Below, piece after piece: positions 34,155 to 48,685 of a stretch of 64,000 bases of DNA. The notes beneath the pieces are model-generated. The model was given only the letters and a program-made list of their open reading frames with translations. It was not told the origin of the DNA and ran no database searches. Origin of the DNA: Calonectria ilicicola (taxonomy: Eukaryota; Ascomycota; Sordariomycetes; Hypocreales; Nectriaceae); assembly GCA_020809705.1 (NCBI GenBank), contig CP085825.1, positions 6,944,001-7,008,000 of the forward strand, written 5' to 3'. Made by a program: the position numbers and the translations under genes. Every line of letters starts with the position of its first letter. Position 1 is the first letter of the stretch.

Positions 34155-37100
34155 TCAGGCGAATCTAAGGCTTCCAGTAGGCACCCGCTGAGCCAATCCG
34201 TCCACCTCTCGCCTCAGGGCTTTCAAGACCCGCCGGACGTCAGCGAGATCCGATCCTCCCGCGTTGTTACCTTGCCCCGGTGGGGGCAATGCTGCGTCGC
34301 ACCGTTTGAGGAGCTCGGCAACCGAAGACCCAATCGCTCCACCTTTGCCAGCGCCGCCCCGTCGACGAACCTCTGCCGCCCAGTCGTTTACCACGAATAC
34401 AATGAGCTCGACAATGCGATTGCGCACGGATCCGCTGAAACCGTAGTCCTGGGTATCGAAGATGTTCTCCAGCACCCGCACGATCATATCGTGAGACACG
34501 CCCAAAGTCAAAAATAGCTGTACTGGCCACGTAGGATCCGCTCCAATCGTGGCATCTTGCTGGTATGCCACTGCGTACCGGCAAAGCTCAGGTATCAACG
34601 TCTGGATGGGGAAAATAAAGCTGTCAAGTGATGTTCGGTGAGCAATGTTCTGAATCTTGCTCGTCACCGACTCGTAGGGAAGTGGCGGTGACGGCATGCC
34701 AGGCCCAGAATTTTCGAGGCGAGACATGATCTCGTCATGAGTTTGCTGAATCAAATTGCTCCATGTACCAGAAATGGTCATGTGGTTTCTATAGTCTGCA
34801 GCGTGGTAAATGAGCAGGCATAGGTCGTAGTACCCGGCCTGATCGGCATAGTCATTGAACAGCTACAACCATGTTAGACACGCATTCGTACCCGATACAA
34901 CGCCCCCCCTCCCCTCCGCGGGGGGGAGGGAGCAAACGTGGGTGACTTACCTCTGAGAGACCTTGAATCTTGCCCTTCAATGCTTCCTCAATTTCCACCT
35001 TCCTATCCGAGTCAATTCTGTCATCTGCCACAAGCCTCTCCAAAAGGTCGTCTTGGATGTGCGCAATCTCCAGCAGCTCCGTCACCTCGTGGTTGAGGAG
35101 CTGCTGCTGCTGGCGACTGACGCCCGTTGTGGTAACATTAGCATTAGCCTTGGCAAGACTAAGCAGCCTGATGCGGTCCTTGATACCAATGGGGAAGTCT
35201 GAATTGGCAAGCTGGGCCTGTACTTCGGCCGCATCGAAGAAGCGGCTTCGGTTGGTGTAGAACCGGCACAGCAAATCAGCGTGCTCCACATTTGTACCAG
35301 CAAGACGCTGCAGAAATGTGATGACGTGTGGGGAGTCAATGGCCAGAATACGGTCCGTCCAGCCCTGTTGAATATACCACTCATAGAGATCAAAGTGAAA
35401 TACCTCGTCGTCAGAGCCATTAACAACCTCGTAGGCCTCAAGCCTCTTAGTAGCAATCAACGTTAACCTGCCATCGACCATTTCAGGCTCCGTGCTAGAA
35501 GCTGCATCCAGATGGCGCAGCGCATCGTGAATCATATCGTAGCATCGCTTCCTGTCATTGAAAGCGTTCGCCCTGGGATCGGCAGATGGCTTGCCATCAT
35601 TGATCCAGGATAGAGCTGTGTTGCCTCGGTCCTTTTCGCGGGCCACGACTAGGCACAGCTTAATTGCCCCGGCGTAATACTTGAGGTCGATATACTGTGT
35701 AACTGCACTCTGCAGGTTGGCAAACGTCAGGCTGCCAGCCACCTTTTCAAAAAGCCTCAAGCTCTCGAACAGAAGGCTTCGTGATTGGTTAGTGTTGAGG
35801 GGCTGATCTGAGGCCCGCTTCAGCTGTTCTTGGGCCTTGAAAATAACAACGTCATCGGGGCTACAGAAGCTACCACAGCGTCTTCGGAGAGCGTCAGCGA
35901 CAGTCTCTACGTTTGAGCCGCTCTCAATGTTGCGGTTAACAATAGCCTTGACAAGCAGCTTGGCCAGATCCTTGCCGTCAGCCTGCGAGAATAGCTTCTC
36001 GTAAGTGAGATCCTTGAGCTGCTGGCGGGCAGTGTCGTCAAGTCGGGTGAAAATATCAGCCACTCGCTCATCAAACAGCATCAGCACAAACGAAATACCC
36101 TCCGAGATGCTCTCCATCAGCTTTTGCAGTGCATGGAGCGCCTGGTGCTCAGCCTGCAGGGCAACCTCTTCCTGGCGACTGGACACGTGCTGCAGGTCAG
36201 ATGGGCCAGAAAGGCCTTGGATAAGGCCTCGGTTGGAGTCGAGGAATCGTCTCAACCGCTCCAGGTTCTCCTGAACTGCGCCTAGTTTCGAAAGGGGAAT
36301 GGTCGAGTTGATGACAACACCACCTGTTGGGGACACGCCCTGCTGGATAACGGGGGCTTTCCAGAGTTTGCGAATCAGGCGGGCCAGGTAGAGGGCCAGA
36401 GCGTCGTGTCGAGAAGACAGTCTGACCGAGTCGGTAGTTAGGGAGGTGCCATCCGTCTCAGTGATTGTGGGCTGGCCACCAAAGTCGACAAACACGGATC
36501 GGGCGCGATCCTCCGTTGCCTGATCGATGGCGCGGGCTGCGCCTGGTCTTGAGTCACCGCCATGGCCGCAGGCCACAGCCAGGGCCGTCGAAACGGTTTC
36601 AACACGACCATAGAGCTGAATAAATCGACGACACACCTGCTCGTAACCCTCATCGCCAACAGCACCTCGAATAGCAGAGGCGAAAATGTCCACAAACCTT
36701 CTGCGTCGAATAATGTGAACACCTGTGTTGGTCAAAACGGCAAACTCACTAGGAGGGTCGTCAAACTGAACAGCGAGCTCGTTTCCGAAGCCAACAGGCT
36801 GTGCAGCGGCTGAGAAGGATTTCGTAATCTGACCAACAGCCTCAGCTCGGCTGCCAATATCAATCCAACTTGCGTTCTCAAAATATTTTAAGGGCACAGT
36901 TGGCGACGTTTCCTTAATACGTCCCGTCTCGGGTCCAGAGACGAAGACCGCATCTTCGTTGGGGTTGTTCTCCGTGCTGACAAAATCCAAAAAGTATCCA
37001 GGAGCGAATCGGGCACCGTGACGGCTGTAGGTGAGGACGGAAGACTCGAGATCGGTGATGGTTTCGCCTCCAGCGTAGCCGGATCGTCGGGGGTTCTGGC

Positions 37101-38509
37101 TGGGGGGAAACTTGATAAACTGGACCTGCATGCTCTGGGGAGCCATGTTGGACTGAGAGCCATACAGGTAAGAAGAGGCATTGGTGGCGCTAAAGAAGAG
37201 ACGGCAGCCCGTGTTCGTGAGGGCCATTAGGTGAAGCTTGGAGGCTTCCTGCTTTGAGATGGGGCTGATGGCAACAATGGTTGCCCGGTCGTTGAGGAGC
37301 TTCGACTGGCTAATCATGTGAGCAATGTCACGTAGACAGTGCACCTTTTCCTTCTCAATGACCTTGTTGAGGCGGTCAGGCGCCTCCATGTGGTAAGTGC
37401 GAATAGTCGACCTGCTAGATAGCGTATAGACGAGATTTCGCGTGTCATCAATGACAATGTCGACCAGGTGCTCGGGCGACTTTTGCGACCAGAATCCTCC
37501 TTGTAGAGTGACAACCGAGGACCAGCCGGGGTTCGTATGGTTGATCTTACCGCACCGATTCGAAAACCACTTCTCCTCAGACTGATAGTAGAGTTCATTG
37601 ATGTCGATATCGTTGCTTCCTCCAAAGAAAATTCGTCCATTGGCTGATCCAGCAATGACGCGAACATCGGTGCCGCGCAGAGGCAGGATCATCTTCGTCT
37701 GGTAGAGGGACACCGTCTTTGTTCCCGAGGGAGTGTCGGTGGCGGACAGACCTAGCAGAATAATCTCGGCAGAGGTGGCGACGACCAAAATATGCGTAAT
37801 GGTGTTGACGAAGATGCCGCGCTTGGGAGGCACGAGGGCCACGGCGTGGATGGTGTGAGGCTGGTCCTCGAAGCCAATGAGCTCGGGATCGGGATGAGTG
37901 TAGTCCCAGAGGAACAGAGAGTTGTCAATGACGACCCAGGCGTGGTTGATTTCGGCAAACAGGCCCATGAGCGTCTGCAGCTCACCGGCATTGTAGTGGT
38001 CGAAAACCTGGTTGGGAATCGGGTACATCTGTGTCTTGTGGAATGGGGCCACGGGGGAATCGGTGGTCTCGACATCGTACTCGGAGGATGCGCCCTCTGT
38101 CGCGCTGGTTAGCAGATATATCTGGCAAATGGTGCTGGTGTCAGGACTCACGTCGGCAGTATGAATCTAAGTCGGGGAAGCGCTCGTCCGCCTGCAGAAA
38201 CGTGTTGATGGCCTTTGCGGCCTTGACAACGGGAGGCACATTCTCAGAGCGTGGCGGAGGCAGCACGGTCGGGGTGATGAGGCTGTCACTGGCGGGCGAC
38301 TTGGCGGTCGAAGTGAGAGCCACGCTTCGTGATGTCGTCGCAGGCGCGGCCGTCTTAGGCCCAACGCCGGCCGCGTTCTGGCCCTCGGGCACGGAGAACA
38401 GCTGGCGGCGCACAGGATCCGAACCCGTCTGGAATCGTGAGGCCACTGCGGGAGTGTTCAAGAAGGCGCCGGGCACTGGGCGCACCGGAGTGGTCTGGGG
38501 AAACGACAT
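34155..38509 (-). CDS. NUP170: Nuclear pore inner-ring nucleoporin Nup170/Nup155
   Basis: This is a 1403-residue inner-ring scaffold protein of the nuclear pore. Exons are 38509-38152, 38096-34951 and 34862-34155, and phases agree. The N-terminus is disordered and Ser/Thr/Pro-rich. The Nup155-type beta-propeller begins at YCRQGASSEYDVE and includes TQMYPIPNQVFDHYN and HAWVVIDNSLFLWDY. The C-terminal half is an alpha-solenoid (ENLERLRRFLDSNRGL, GLSELFNDYADQAGYYDL, CLLIYHAADYRNH). Length and order fit the family. The second intron contains an odd C-run/G-run stretch (about 34902-34930). The first ATG of the conserved frame (38509) was chosen. Confidence 0.93.
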
Positions 38510-39041
38510 GATGACGGCCAGCAAATCGACCCTCGCCGGGGCCTAGAGTGCAGCTTCACCAGTGCGGTCGAGCAGGCAGCGCCGGTCGGCGGACCATGTA
38601 GGGAGGGCGAGCGGGATGGGGGAGGGCGACGGCCGAGGACGGATGTGAAGGATTCGCGTCGCGAGATGGACTCTGGATTTTGGCACGTCGGTTCGAGGTG
38701 CTTTGCAGGGGCAGAGGTGACGCCGTAAACAAATTCAAACAGAGACAGAGCTTGGGGAGGCTGGCCGGAGCACGGATTTTTCGCGACTGGGGCCTCGGCG
38801 CTAGCACCCTTTCGGTTGCAAGGCTGAACAGCGCAACGCTTTGCACGGCACGAGACAAAGCGAACGGGGCTACAGACAAAAGAAATGTTACTGTCGTGGT
38901 TCTCAAGTTGGCGTTTATATTTTTTGTTTATTATTCTAATTATGCTATTTTCCTGTTTTGACAAGATCTGAAACAGATCCCATTGTAAACACCCGCCCCC
39001 TGTCTACAAGTTTCACACACCACATCCAATCACGTCCTCTT
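38510..39041. other. Upstream region of the nucleoporin gene
   Basis: This 0.5 kb spacer separates the nucleoporin start from the end of the ketoacyl-CoA reductase gene, both on the minus strand. No gene or clear box is seen; the distal half is AT-rich. Confidence 0.5.
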
Positions 39042-40104
39042 TTACTGCTGCTTGGCCTCACGCGCCTGCTTGCGAAGGGCACGTCGGCGGATGTCAATGT
39101 GCATCTTCTTGTTCTGGGCAATGGTGATGCTGCCGGTGGAACCAGGAATCTTCTCGATAACCCACAGCATGACCGAGTGGCTCCACCAGGGTGTGTAAGT
39201 GTAGGGCACCGACTGGTAGCCACCCAGACCGACCTTGCCCAGGGCAGACTTGACAAAGGAACGGGCATTGGGGATCAAGAGGCTGGGGCGGCGGATCTTG
39301 CTCATGGCAGTGGTGACGAGATGGCTCAGGACAAGGTGGACATCAACGTTGAAATCAGCAAGCTCAGCAGCGAGGGCAATGTTCCAGTGCTGGAGGAAGG
39401 CCTTGCTGCCAGAGTAGGTGGCGAGGTAGGGAGTAGGAGTCCAGCCAGCAAACGAGCCCATGGTCAGGATCAGACCCTTCTTGCGCTCCTTCAGGATGGG
39501 GGCAACAGCCTGTGTGGCCTTAAGCGTACCCAGGCAGTTGATGGTGACAATGTTCTGGAGCTCCTCCTTGGGGGTCTCGAGGAAGGAAACGGGGAAAGAG
39601 TGGCTCTGGCCGACATTGTTGATGAGAATGCCAACATCCAAGCCCGTAACAAGCTCGCGGAGACGCTCGTAGTCGGCATCGTCGTCCTTGGAAAAGTCCA
39701 TGGCCAGGGTCTTGGTCTGGACGCCCTTTCCGGTGAACTTCTCCTCAATCTCCTTGGCCAGAGTGTCCAACTTCGACTGGGTTCGGGAAACGAGGACAAT
39801 GTTGAAGCCCTTGGCGGCGAGCTGGAAGGCATACTCCTTGCCCAGGCCATCCGAGGCACCGGTGACAACGGCCCAGGTACCAGGCTTTCCGTACTTTCGA
39901 AGCTGTGGAGGGGTACATGTTAGCTTGTATAACCATCGTTGTGCCGCCAGGAATGCTCACGTTAGTGCCGCTGAGCACAAAAGCGCTGAGCACGAGCTGG
40001 AGGAAGCTCCAGACCTTGGTGCTCAGCACAAGGGCACCAATGCCCGCAAGGGCCCATTGAACGGGCTGCGGCACGCGCTGGAGAAAGTCGACGACAGCTT
40101 CCAT
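39042..40104 (-). CDS. IFA38: Very-long-chain 3-ketoacyl-CoA reductase
   Basis: This ER short-chain dehydrogenase reduces 3-ketoacyl-CoA in the very-long-chain fatty acid elongation cycle that feeds ceramide synthesis. It has 334 residues from exons 40104-39961 and 39902-39042. An N-terminal membrane helix ([19 protein letters not shown]) precedes the Rossmann domain. The cofactor site reads [12 protein letters not shown], with LINNVGQSH further on. The catalytic residues are in GSFAG and Y-S-G-S-K. A C-terminal basic tail follows. The order and the [15 protein letters not shown] entry are diagnostic of the KAR/IFA38 family and distinguish it from the TSC10 reductase. It shares a short bidirectional promoter with ERG28. 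Confidence 0.92.
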
Positions 40105-40481
40105 GGTCAATTGCGACGGGTGTATGCGGTTCTGGCAGTCGAAATGCACACTCTGGACAATCCGATATATATTACCCCTCGACGCTGACAATAAATTTCT
40201 GGAGAGTGACAGAGTACCCCTGACACTTGTTGAGGTGACAGGGTGGCCCAAGCTTCCGCCCGTTAGTGGAATCCATTTTTTTAAAGGCGGTACGAATACG
40301 CACATGCATCGCGACGGTCCCTTGTAGCTTGTGGCGGCGCCGAATACTCCCGTCGACAAAGAGTGGAAACATTCATTAAAGAGTAGACTCCCGCCTGTTG
40401 CAACGCCTCACTCAATTGACCGCTCTCCTCTGTTAATCCTCCTCCTCATCATCCGTTCTCCGTCATCACGCACCGCCCGCC
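40105..40481. promoter_or_regulatory. Bidirectional promoter, IFA38 and ERG28
   Basis: 377 bp separate the divergent start codons of two ER lipid-pathway genes. The ERG28 side is pyrimidine-rich before the start codon (40425-40478). No specific factor site is claimed. Confidence 0.6.
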
Positions 40482-41076
40482 ATGGATGTGCTCAAATCGT
40501 TCCTCCCGGAGGCACAGGGTATTCTGCCCTACTACATGGTCATTGTAAGTCAGCACTACATCACATCACATCACCCAACAGAACACCATCCGTCCGTTGA
40601 TTGGGCCGTCGCTGACGAAATCCCAGCTATCTGTAATCTCCATCGGCAATTCGCTGCAGGCCTACACGACCCTCCACTTCTCTCGCCGAGTCTACAACGG
40701 TCGATTCATCCGCAACCCGAAGCTCGCCCCCAAGACAAGCACCTTTGAGCCCGAGGACTCGACCAGCAAGCTCATTTCCGCCCAGGACGATCCCAAGGCT
40801 ACCGACCAGCTGACACCCCTCGCCGGCCGCCTCTTCGGCACCTGGACCCTCATCACCTGCATTGTTCGCTGCTACGCTGCTTACAACCTCCACATTGGCC
40901 CCGTCTACACCATTGCTTACTGGACCTACATTGTCGCCCTAGGCCACTTCGCCACCGAGCTGTTTGTGTTCAAGAGCATGACTTTCGGCCTCCCTCAGAT
41001 CTTCCCCTTTACCCTGGCCTCCATCTCGCTCATCTGGATGCCCTTGGTCCGCGACCACTACGTCACGATTAACTAG
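40482..41076 (+). CDS. ERG28: Ergosterol biosynthesis scaffold protein Erg28
   Basis: Exons 40482-40544 and 40627-41076 encode 170 residues. Erg28 is a small ER membrane protein that tethers the C-4 demethylation enzymes (Erg25, Erg26, Erg27) of the sterol pathway. Four hydrophobic segments are visible, in SVISIGNSLQAYTTL, FGTWTLITCIVRCYAAYN, TIAYWTYIVALGHFATELFV and FPFTLASISLIWMPL. The signature region RLFGTWTLITCIVRCYAAY and the ending VRDHY are typical. The first hydrophilic loop is longer than in yeast, as is common in filamentous fungi. Confidence 0.93.
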
Positions 41077-41215
41077 ATTACCACGCCTCGGTCGCAACGC
41101 ATCGATTATATAAAAAATAGCATCCGCGGAAGACGGTGGAAGGAGTTCCGGAGGACTGGATTTCTCATGACCCAATCAGTCTAGTCTATTCGCTACAATC
41201 TAATGTACTCTATAA

Positions 41216-44226
<3,011 letters not shown>

Positions 44227-45956
44227 ATGGGTGTTATCCGCAAGAAGACCATCACCAGAGGTGGTGAGGGAGGTGTCAAGTACGTCTGCGACGTTTGCTC
44301 CTCCGATATTACTTCCACCGTGAGTCACGTTGCCTGGCCGGGTTTCTAGGCTGCCGTCGGATATGTCGACGCAGCGCTCGGGGAAACTCCGGCTAATATT
44401 GCCGTATATCATTTTGAGGCCCAGCTAACCATGTGGTGATGCGACAGGTCCGGATCAGATGTGCCGACCCCGCCTGCAGCGATTTCGATCTGTGTGTCTC
44501 TTGCTTTGCCAAGGGTGAAGCCCGCAATGCTCACAACCCTGCGACGCATGCATACCGTGTTATCGAGCAAAACTCCTTTCCCATATTCGACAGGGACTGG
44601 GGTGCTGACGAGGAGCTGCTGCTCCTAGAGGGTGCAGAAATATACGGACTCGGCTCATGGGCAGACATTGCCGACCACATTGGAGGGTTCCGAGAAAAAG
44701 ATGAGGTTCGCGAGCATTACCTCAAGACATATGTCGAGTCCCCGGCCTTCCCCTTACCGAAGCGCTGCAGCCCCCACGACTGTGAGCTCGCCAATGAGAT
44801 TCCTAGAGAGGAGTTTCAGACGCGAAAAAAGAGACGGATAGAGGAGAGAAGGGAAGCTGCTAGAAATGCGCCCGCCCTACAACCCAAGACAAAACCTACT
44901 GCCAGTGTTCCAAGTTGCCATGAAATCCAGGGTTACATGCCTGGTCGTCTCGAATTTGAGACGGAATATGCAAATGAAGCTGAAGAAGCTGTCCAGTTAA
45001 TGCAATTTGATCCTGGTGATGGCTTGAACCCCCGCACCAACGAGCTCGAGCCGGAGATGGAGCTCAAGCTGACCGTTATGGACATTTACAACTGCCGTCT
45101 GACACAGCGTGTAGACCGCAAAAAGGTCATCTTTGAGCACAACCTCTTGGATTACCGAGAGAACACAAAGATTGAAAAGAAGCGAACGAAGGAGGAAAAG
45201 GACCTGCTTCAGAAAGCAAAGCCTTTTGCGCGCATGATGAATCACAAGGATTTTGAGGATCTCAATCAAGGATTACTTGACGAGTTCAACCTGCGACAGG
45301 CCATCACGCAGCTGCAGGAGTGGCGGGCCAACCGCATCGGGGATCTCAAGAGCGGCGAAAAGTACGAAAACGACAAGGCGTCGCGCATCCAGAAATCGAT
45401 TCCCATGGGCTCGATGGACCGCGAGCGTCTGGCCTCTGCCCAACGGTCTAAACAGCCGGTCGCCCCAGATCCACCGAGCGGGGCCGCCCTGCTCGTGGCT
45501 CCTGAACTGCCGATTCGACCGGCACCAGCGACAAATGGCGAGGCCAATGACGAAAGCAAGCCTGCAACCAATGGCCAGCCCAGTGGCCAGCCCAATGGTC
45601 AGACGAATGGACAGGCGAATGGGCAAACCAACGGTGTCAACGGGGTCAACGGCCACGTTCCGCCCAAGCAGAAATACAATCCTCAGCCCATTTCGGGCGT
45701 GCAGCCTTTGCACCTCACGCAGGATAACGCGCCAGATCTTCACCTGCTCACGCCCGAGGAAGCCAAGCTGTGTGAGGTGATTCGGCTGCAGCCCAAGCCA
45801 TACCTCATGATCAAGGAGCAGATCCTGAAGGAGGCGCTCAAGACGAACGGAACGCTCAAAAAGAAGCAAGCTAAGGAGATTTGCCGGCTGGACTCGCAAA
45901 AGGGTGGGAGGATTTTCGACTTTTTCATTAATTCTGGCTGGGTGGGCAAGGCATGA
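44227..45956 (+). CDS. ADA2: SAGA/ADA transcriptional adaptor Ada2
   Basis: Exons 44227-44319 and 44448-45956 encode 533 residues. Ada2 activates the Gcn5 acetyltransferase within the SAGA and ADA complexes. In order there is a ZZ zinc finger ([10 protein letters not shown], then [17 protein letters not shown]), a SANT domain ([31 protein letters not shown]) and the conserved central helices ([32 protein letters not shown]). The C-terminal SWIRM domain covers about 445-533 ([26 protein letters not shown]). A low-complexity linker around codons 445 of the genomic frame (about 45570-45650) repeats NGQ and NGV units. The single intron falls within the ZZ finger. Confidence 0.94.
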
Positions 45957-46313
45957 GCATGTGCGGACGTTTCAAATACCCTCTGTCGGAGTTGCTGGCG
46001 CGGAAGCGATGAATGGAATTGGTTGTATTATTTGCTGAGGAATTCTTTTGGTGTACATGTAGAGGATATGCATAATTCAAGCGTCATGAAACCGTCGAGC
46101 GTTGGATGATGATGAAGGTGCTAGCTTCAGTCACATGTGCTGCTGGCCCCGCGATACGCTGAAGTAAGTAAGTGCTGGACCACACCACACACACTGTCCA
46201 GTCCACACACCACCACACTGCCCCACCAAAACAGCAAAGCTCAGCCAGCTTGGCCCAGCCAGGTGCTTCTGGACGGTGGGGTCGGGGTCGTGTCCGGGTC
46301 TTGGACAGCACCT
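45957..46313. other. Spacer between ADA2 and the phosphatase gene
   Basis: This 357-bp spacer contains the ADA2 3' end and the next promoter. A CACCACAC/ACACACTG-rich run lies at 46180-46215. No gene is seen. Confidence 0.5.
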
Positions 46314-46966
46314 ATGAGCTTCAAGCTGCGTCTCTTCCAAGGCACCATCTTCATGCAACGACTCGGGAGGATTGGCAACCCACTGCTCACCCAGATCCGC
46401 ACAATGGCCACGATTGCGACTCTCCGCCGGGTGTCGCCCCAGACGCTCTCGGAGAAGATTCTCGAGGAGCGAGATGCCAAGGACACATCTTATGCCATTG
46501 TGGATGTCCGTGATAACGGTAAGCTGCTCACCAGTGAACTTGTTGCTGTGCTTATTTTCGGCCATTCCCCTCCCTCCCCCCCGGCCAAGGACAAAACCAG
46601 GGTTCCATTCGTGGCTAACACATGGATGGCTGAGCAGACTACCTTGGCGGCCACATCATGGGCTCGACCAACGTGCCCATCGGCAACCTGGACGCCATGA
46701 TGGCGACGCTGGTGCGCCGGTTCAAGGACAAGAAGACGGTCGTGTTCCACTGCATGCTAAGCCAGCAGCGCGGGCCCAGCGCGGCGCTCAAGTACCTGCG
46801 CGAGCGCGACGGCCTGCTCAAGATGATGGGCGAGGACCCCAAGGCCGCCAGCGAGCAGGAGGTGGTGGTGCTGGAGCGCGGGTTCCAGGGCTGGGCCGAG
46901 GTCTACGGCACCGACGAGAGGCTGACGGAAGGGTTTCGAAAGGAGCTGTGGGAGAGTTACTTTTAG
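46314..46966 (+). CDS. YCH1: CDC25-like rhodanese phosphatase (Ych1/Ibp1 type)
   Basis: Exons 46314-46518 and 46638-46966 encode 177 residues from ATG 46314, or 147 from ATG 46404 (MATIATLRRVSPQTL). The shorter form fits the length of yeast Ych1. The 30 extra residues are Arg-rich and hydrophobic and could be a mitochondrial presequence, so alternative starts are possible. The rhodanese fold shows SYAIVDVRDNDYLGGHI. The catalytic loop is HCMLSQQRGPSAAL, where the Cys nucleophile and the RGPSAA stretch are those of the CDC25-like/arsenate reductase class. The natural substrate in fungi is not settled. Confidence 0.88.
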
Positions 46967-47450
46967 AGAGAAAAGTGCGAACCTGGAGAGGTGGAATTGG
47001 CAAAAAAGTCAACGGGTGTTGAGAGACATCAAGGCTCTCTGGTCACAAAGGTTGCAGGTATTTCCGATATAGTTCTTCTGCCTGTTCTTGCATTGTATTT
47101 AAGAAAGGCTCCCCAAAAATTGAAGAATGCTTTTGCAGCTCTGTTTCCATCTCGATTCTTGATTCCATCTTACAGACGCAATCAAACGGTTCGTTTGCTG
47201 TCAAAATACTGACCCAAAGTTTGCCATTGCACGCATTCATCCACACATCGTCTCTTCTTCTCTCCATTCCGTCATAACCTACGACATTGCCAAGCACAGA
47301 TTGCCGAACTGCCATTTCTTGTGGGCATTTGATTATCGTGCTGCTCCTTGGGCAACCAAGCCAGGGCTGCCTCTCAGAGGGAGGACACGCACCAATACAA
47401 ACATTACCAACTACCAGACCCAACTACAGCCCCTGGTATAAGTGGCTGAA
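46967..47450. other. Spacer, no gene seen
   Basis: This 484-bp stretch holds the 3' end of the phosphatase gene and the region before the small membrane protein frame. No repeat or site stands out. Confidence 0.45.
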
Positions 47451-47882
47451 ATGGTAACATGGCTGGAAATTTCCACCTATGTTTCTGCCGTTTTTTCGGT
47501 CCTCAACACTGTTCTCATCCTGGTCGCAAATTGGAAAATCTACCGACGCCGGACACGGCAGTTGTTCTTCGGTCTAATACACGCCTTCAACTTTATTCGT
47601 GAATTTTTCGGGAGTTTAGTATCTTGCTACCACCTCGGTGAAGACGTTGAAGATGTTGAGCAAGGCATACACAAAAACGGGACAGTGTGCGACGACGAAT
47701 GGTATGAGACGGAACCCCTGACTCCATCTGTCAACGCCTACCTTGCAGGTGGTCGGTATCTACCCTGCACACAGAACAAGTCATATGGGACCATGGCGAA
47801 GTATTGTGAGAGTTGCCGGGATACTGAACAGCATTTTCAGCGTGTTGAGAGTGAATCAATGTACTATGCATATGACATGTAA
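47451..47882 (+). CDS. Small predicted membrane protein, unknown
   Basis: The frame encodes 143 residues from ATG 47451. One hydrophobic segment lies near the N-terminus (ISTYVSAVFSVLNTVLILVA), followed by a basic stretch (YRRRTRQ), a second weakly hydrophobic part, and an acidic C-terminal half with scattered cysteines (CYHLGED, CDDEWYE, CTQN, CESC). I do not recognise a family. It stands alone between conserved genes with no introns. It may be a lineage-specific gene; a chance frame is less likely because composition differs from the flanking AT-rich sequence. Confidence 0.45.
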   Translation: MVTWLEISTYVSAVFSVLNTVLILVANWKIYRRRTRQLFFGLIHAFNFIREFFGSLVSCYHLGEDVEDVEQGIHKNGTVCDDEWYETEPLTPSVNAYLAGGRYLPCTQNKSYGTMAKYCESCRDTEQHFQRVESESMYYAYDM

Positions 47883-48685
47883 AAAAACAAAAAGCCATGT
47901 TGTTTGATTGTGGGTGGAGTACTTGGGTTGGAAACTCGGCTGTGTATTAAAAAACAATCAAAAACAAAAAAAAACAAAAAACCATCAGGTGACGAAAATC
48001 TTAAATAAACTCTGAGCACAAAAAGCAATACAGAAGCTCAATTTGTCCGCCTCAAGCGTTGTTCCAAAATTTGTTTGTCCCGTCCGCCGTGGTGCCGGTT
48101 TGCTACCCTGCACCTCCGCGTGACGGCTTCAGGGTTCCCTGGTTGAGGCGCATCGGCTATGACGCACCGAATGCGGTGGCCGATGGCGGCGGGTACCGAG
48201 TGTGCAGCGTGTGCAGCGACAAGTAGCAACTAGCGGGGTTGTTGACTGCCCTGGCTGACCACTGGCAGCGCGGCCACTGGACAGCATTGTAATTTTGCAG
48301 CTGCGTATTGGGCCACGAGGCTTTGGGGAGCCCACTAGATTGTCTTCGTGTGCCCGCCCACCGGCCGGCGGCGGTCGCCTTGGTCCTTGGTCCTTGGTCC
48401 TTGGTTCACGCAAAAGATTCCGTTCGTAATCAATCCCGTGCCGCCCTGGTCTGGTTTGCTTCTTTTCCTCCGCCACCTACCTCGTTTGATAGATTGGGGA
48501 GAAAAAGAAAACATTTTGGGGAGCACAAGCGAGACCTTTTTCTTTTTTTATATAAAACCGCCCGAGCCGCCTGGTCGTGTGCTCTTTATCCGCTTGCGCT
48601 CTTACACCTTTTTTTTTTGTTTCTGTCTCTCTACGACTAAAAAACCCCCACCATTTCGCACACAGATCGAAACAACCCCGCCATC
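47883..48685. other. Spacer with CCTTGGT tandem repeat
   Basis: Four 7-bp units CCTTGGT lie at 48378-48405, and A-rich runs at 47880-47990. The last 100 bp, T- and C-rich, probably form the leader of the HD-domain gene. No gene is seen. Confidence 0.5.

Noticed and set aside
34902..34930. C-run and G-run in the second nucleoporin intron considered as a designed hairpin
   Set aside because: The runs are complementary only because they are nearly pure C and G; likely a simple-sequence tract.
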